From Cystobacter fuscus (GTDB taxonomy: Bacteria > Myxococcota > Myxococcia > Myxococcales > Myxococcaceae): a DNA stretch of 64,000 nucleotides. The translations under genes were made by a program, and so were the position numbers. The stretch's first letter is position 1; each line of letters starts with the position of its first letter. The stretch covers positions 4,960,001 through 5,024,000 of the forward strand of contig NZ_CP022098.1 in the NCBI RefSeq assembly GCF_002305875.1, in the 5' to 3' direction. The notes under the pieces are model-generated. The model worked only from the letters and a program-made list of their open reading frames with translations. It had not been told where the DNA came from and made no database searches. This document shows positions 61,621 to 64,000 of this stretch, piece after piece.

Positions 61621-61653
61621 CCCGCCCGGAGGAAATTTTTTCCTCCGGGTGGG
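61621..61653 (+). terminator. long hairpin between gltE and gltF
   Basis: Fifteen-base stem CCCGCCCGGAGGAAA / TTTCCTCCGGGTGGG (one G-T pair) with a three-T loop, eight bases after the gltE stop. The left arm carries GGAGGAAA, like a ribosome binding site. There is no T tract after the stem, so it may be an attenuator, a processing site or a transcript stabiliser that sets the gltE:gltF ratio. Confidence 0.55.
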
Positions 61654-61794
61654 CTTCGTGGGGAATGCGCTGGGAAGCGCGCTTGGAGTTTCGCGGACTT
61701 CCAGTGCCTCACGGTTGGTGCAGGTCATGCAAGAGCACGAGGAGGAGCTTCATCCACCCCGTGCGGTCCAGCGGCAGGGACGAGGAGAACCGAG

Positions 61795-62076
61795 ATGAGA
61801 CGATGGACGGCGGCGGTACTGGCAGTCGCGATGTGGGCAGCCCCGGTGCTCGCCCAGGGTGAGTCGCAGACCCAGGTCAAGGTCATCCAGGAGGAGGACA
61901 AGGTCGTCGTGCGCAAGAAGACGACCATCGACTTCACCGACATGGCGGTGGAGGGCGAGCTCACCAAGCCGGAGGGCTCGTACGTCCTCAACCGGAAGAA
62001 GACGGACTTCCAGAGCCTCATCCGGGTCCGGGACAACTTCAATCCGGAGCTGCAGAAGTCGGTCGACAACCTCTAG
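61795..62076 (+). CDS. gltF: GltF, small periplasmic gliding-motility protein
   Basis: A 93-residue exported protein: signal peptide (MRRWTAAVLAVAMWAAPVLAQ) and a short charged body (EEDKVVVRKKTTIDFTDMAV; YVLNRKKTDFQSLIRVRDNF). It corresponds in position, between the AglT-type gene and the FHA/TonB-type gene, to GltF of M. xanthus, a small periplasmic member of the gliding complex. GAGGAGA precedes the ATG. A weak sigma-54-like match (TTGGTGCAGGTCATGC at 61715-61730) lies upstream but is not convincing. Confidence 0.75.
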   Translation: MRRWTAAVLAVAMWAAPVLAQGESQTQVKVIQEEDKVVVRKKTTIDFTDMAVEGELTKPEGSYVLNRKKTDFQSLIRVRDNFNPELQKSVDNL

Positions 62077-62116
62077 GGGTGGATAGGGAACGCGGGACGG
62101 AAGGGAGGAGGCGGGG

Positions 62117-64000
62117 ATGGTGGGGAAGAAGAATGGGTTGATGCTGCGAATCACCGGTCCGGACGGCTCCGTGCACGAGGCCGTTTCGGACGCCGAGAGC
62201 GTCATCGTCGGCTCGGGCGCGCAGGCGGCGGTGAAGATCCTGGATCCACGGGTCTCGAACCTCCACGTGATGTTGAAGGTGGAGCGCGGCTCGGTGACGG
62301 CGATCGATCTGGGCAGCGAGGCGGGCACGCAGGTGGGCGGCCAGCGGGTGATCGGCCCGAAGACGCTCGCTCCGGGCGATGTGCTGCTGGTGGGCGGCTC
62401 GCAGGTGGAGGTCTTCTTCGGGGACGAGTCGCACGCGGGCGCGCAGGTCAACGGCGGCTCCATGCAGGGCTCGGTGCTGCTGCCGGCCACGCAGGTGATC
62501 GCACCGGCGCCGAGGGCTCCCGCCCGGGCTGTGGAGCAGGCGCCCCGGGCGGTGCCGCCGGGGATGCGCAGCCGCACGGGGATTGCGACGGTCGCGCCGG
62601 CTCCCGTGGCGCGCAAGCCGAGGACTCCGGCCGCGGCGTATCTGCAGGAGCCGCTGCCGCCCGAGGCGCTGCCGACGAAGGACGCCAAGGTCCTCCAGGT
62701 GCGTCAGCTCTGGGGCGATCAGATGCTGGCGGTGGAGCACTTCCGTGACGGGGTGCCCGTGACCATCGGCGAGGGCAAGCGCGACTTCTTCCACGTGTAC
62801 GAGCCCGAGGTGGGAGCGCGGCACGTGCTGGCGGTGGCCAGGGGGGAGCAGTTCGAGCTGCGCGTGCCGGCGGGCGCGGGCGTCATCGTCACCGACAACG
62901 GGGACGTGCGCACCAAGGAGCTGCTGCGCTCGCAGGGGCGGCTCAAGGCCACGGACGGAGAGCACGCGTACTCGCTGGGGCTGCACGAGCGCGCCGAGGT
63001 GTCGCTCGGCACGCTCACCTTCGTGGTGCGCTACGTGAAGCCCTCGCCGGCGCTTCCGGTGAACGACCTGAAGCCGGCGGACTTCACCTGGTTCAAGATC
63101 CTCAGCGTCAGCCTGCTGGCGGCGGCGGCCGTGGTGGCGGCGATGCTGCTGACGCCCCGCTCGGACACGCCCAACGCGGACGACGTGTTCCAGGCGCAGC
63201 AGCGCGTGGCCAAGTTCCTCGTCAAGCCGAGCAAGCCCATCGACATGAAGCGCTTCAACAAGAAGAGCGCGGACGAGGGGGCCAAGGCCAAGGACGAGGA
63301 GGGCAAGTTCGGCAAGGAGGAGGCGAAGAAGGCCGAGGCGGATCCGTCCAAGGCGGGCACGCCCATCGTCAACAAGAACAAGAAGGAGCAGGACCGCAAG
63401 ACGATCGCCCAGGTGGGTCTGCTCGGCGCGATGAAGGGCCTCAAGGGCGGCGCCTCGGACGTGTTCGGCCCCGGTGGCCTGGGCACGGGCATCAACTCCG
63501 CGCTGGGTGGCCTCAAGAGCGGCGCGGGCCTGGGTGACGCGCAGGGCGTGGGCGGGCTGGGCTCGCGCGGTCAGGGCACGGGCGGTGGTGGCGCCGGGCT
63601 CGGCATGGGTGGCCTGGGCACCAGGGGCAACGGTCGGGGCATGGGCGGTGGCGGCATCGACCTGTCCGGCCGCGGCAAGACGGTGACGAAGATCGTCCCT
63701 GGGAAGACCACGGTGATTGGCGGTCTGGACAAGGACGTCATCGCGAAGATCATCCGCAGCCACCAGAATGAAATCAAATACTGCTACGAGACGGAGCTGA
63801 ACAAGAACCCGAGTCTGGCGGGCAAGGTGGCGGTGGCCTTCACGATTGATCCGGCGGGTGGGGTGGCCGAGGCGAACGTGACGGAGACGACACTGAACAG
63901 CTCCGCGGCCGAGGCCTGCATGCTCTCGCGCATCCGCCGCTGGAAGTTCCCCGAGCCCAAGGGGGGCGGTGTCGTGGCGGTGACGTATCCCTGGCTGTTC
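62117..64000 (+). CDS. gltG: GltG, FHA/TonB-like inner-membrane gliding protein (3' end cut)
   Basis: An open frame of 628 codons reaching the window end, certainly within a few residues of its stop. Residues 1-105 are an FHA domain (VIVGSGAQAAVKILDPRVSN, LHVMLKVE), which binds phospho-threonine and faces the cytoplasm. A second domain (about 195-310) precedes one transmembrane helix at about 324-347 (WFKILSVSLLAAAAVVAAML). The periplasmic part is a Lys/Glu helix, then a Gly-rich stretch (about 445-510). The C-terminal TonB-like AgmX/PglI domain reads VIAKIIRSHQNEIKYCYETELN ... CMLSRIRRWKFPEPKGGGVV. In M. xanthus GltG and GltJ are thought to carry force from the inner-membrane motor to the periplasm. 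GAGGAGG precedes the ATG. Confidence 0.88.
   Translation, partial: MVGKKNGLMLRITGPDGSVHEAVSDAESVIVGSGAQAAVKILDPRVSNLHVMLKVERGSVTAIDLGSEAGTQVGGQRVIGPKTLAPGDVLLVGGSQVEVFFGDESHAGAQVNGGSMQGSVLLPATQVIAPAPRAPARAVEQAPRAVPPGMRSRTGIATVAPAPVARKPRTPAAAYLQEPLPPEALPTKDAKVLQVRQLWGDQMLAVEHFRDGVPVTIGEGKRDFFHVYEPEVGARHVLAVARGEQFELRVPAGAGVIVTDNGDVRTKELLRSQGRLKATDGEHAYSLGLHERAEVSLGTLTFVVRYVKPSPALPVNDLKPADFTWFKILSVSLLAAAAVVAAMLLTPRSDTPNADDVFQAQQRVAKFLVKPSKPIDMKRFNKKSADEGAKAKDEEGKFGKEEAKKAEADPSKAGTPIVNKNKKEQDRKTIAQVGLLGAMKGLKGGASDVFGPGGLGTGINSALGGLKSGAGLGDAQGVGGLGSRGQGTGGGGAGLGMGGLGTRGNGRGMGGGGIDLSGRGKTVTKIVPGKTTVIGGLDKDVIAKIIRSHQNEIKYCYETELNKNPSLAGKVAVAFTIDPAGGVAEANVTETTLNSSAAEACMLSRIRRWKFPEPKGGGVVAVTYPWLF

Noticed and set aside
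61715-61730. Sigma-54-like match ahead of gltF
   Set aside because: Spacing GG-N10-GC is right but the -24 element TTGGTGC deviates at two conserved bases; it is not strong enough to call.

Overview
The window is high-GC DNA from a myxobacterium (Myxococcota, most likely the Cystobacter/Archangium/Myxococcus side). The evidence is a MYXO-CTERM sorting tail, large TPR proteins, TSP3-OmpA and TIG-collagen surface proteins, many lytic enzymes, canonical sigma-54 promoters and, above all, a set of Agl-Glt gliding-motility genes at the right end. No rRNA or tRNA gene and no CRISPR array was recognised.

Layout. 0-2 kb: an accessory edge with the start of an ISL3-type transposase, a collagen-like secreted protein and a decayed trypsin-like protease. 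2-8 kb: an NtrB-like histidine kinase, a TPR/SLT lytic transglycosylase and an acyl-CoA-dehydrogenase-fold flavoprotein. 8-13.4 kb: a surface pair, an OmpA/TSP3 barrel protein followed by an Ig-repeat MYXO-CTERM adhesin (AgmC-like). 13.7-29 kb: a mixture comprising a class II terpene-cyclase-like protein, a membrane MCP, a VCBS lipoprotein, a GH114 lipoprotein, OsmC, a sigma-54-driven SLT protein, a DeoR regulator overlapping a PIG-V-like mannosyltransferase, a nucleotidyltransferase, a bacterial homologue of fungal TOS1 and a large unknown protein. 29-36.4 kb: a plus-strand housekeeping run (selA, HNH, MinD-like ATPase, J-like/HTH protein, small conserved protein, rluD, sugE, flavoprotein). 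36.4-48.3 kb: a minus-strand block with a DUF885 peptidase, a degenerate HD-GYP protein, a HEAT-like protein, an RpoH-family sigma factor with a near-perfect sigma-54 promoter, a MoxR/DUF58/transglutaminase operon, a STAS protein and a small SLT enzyme. 48.6-52.8 kb: small plus-strand genes and a stand-alone ribosomal protein L3 gene with its own promoter, leader hairpin and terminator. 52.9-64 kb: gltB-gltA-gltC-gltD-gltE-gltF-gltG.

How the parts fit. The right-hand 11 kb encodes outer-membrane barrels (GltA, GltB), periplasmic TPR proteins (GltC, GltD, GltE), a small periplasmic protein (GltF) and an inner-membrane FHA/TonB-like protein (GltG) of the trans-envelope gliding machine. In Myxococcus xanthus these genes lie in two separate clusters; here they are contiguous. 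Much of the rest suits a predatory, surface-active lifestyle: three lytic transglycosylases, a possible beta-glucanase, GH114, adhesins and lipoproteins. Regulation shows a strong sigma-54 theme, with two convincing promoters and several weaker candidates.
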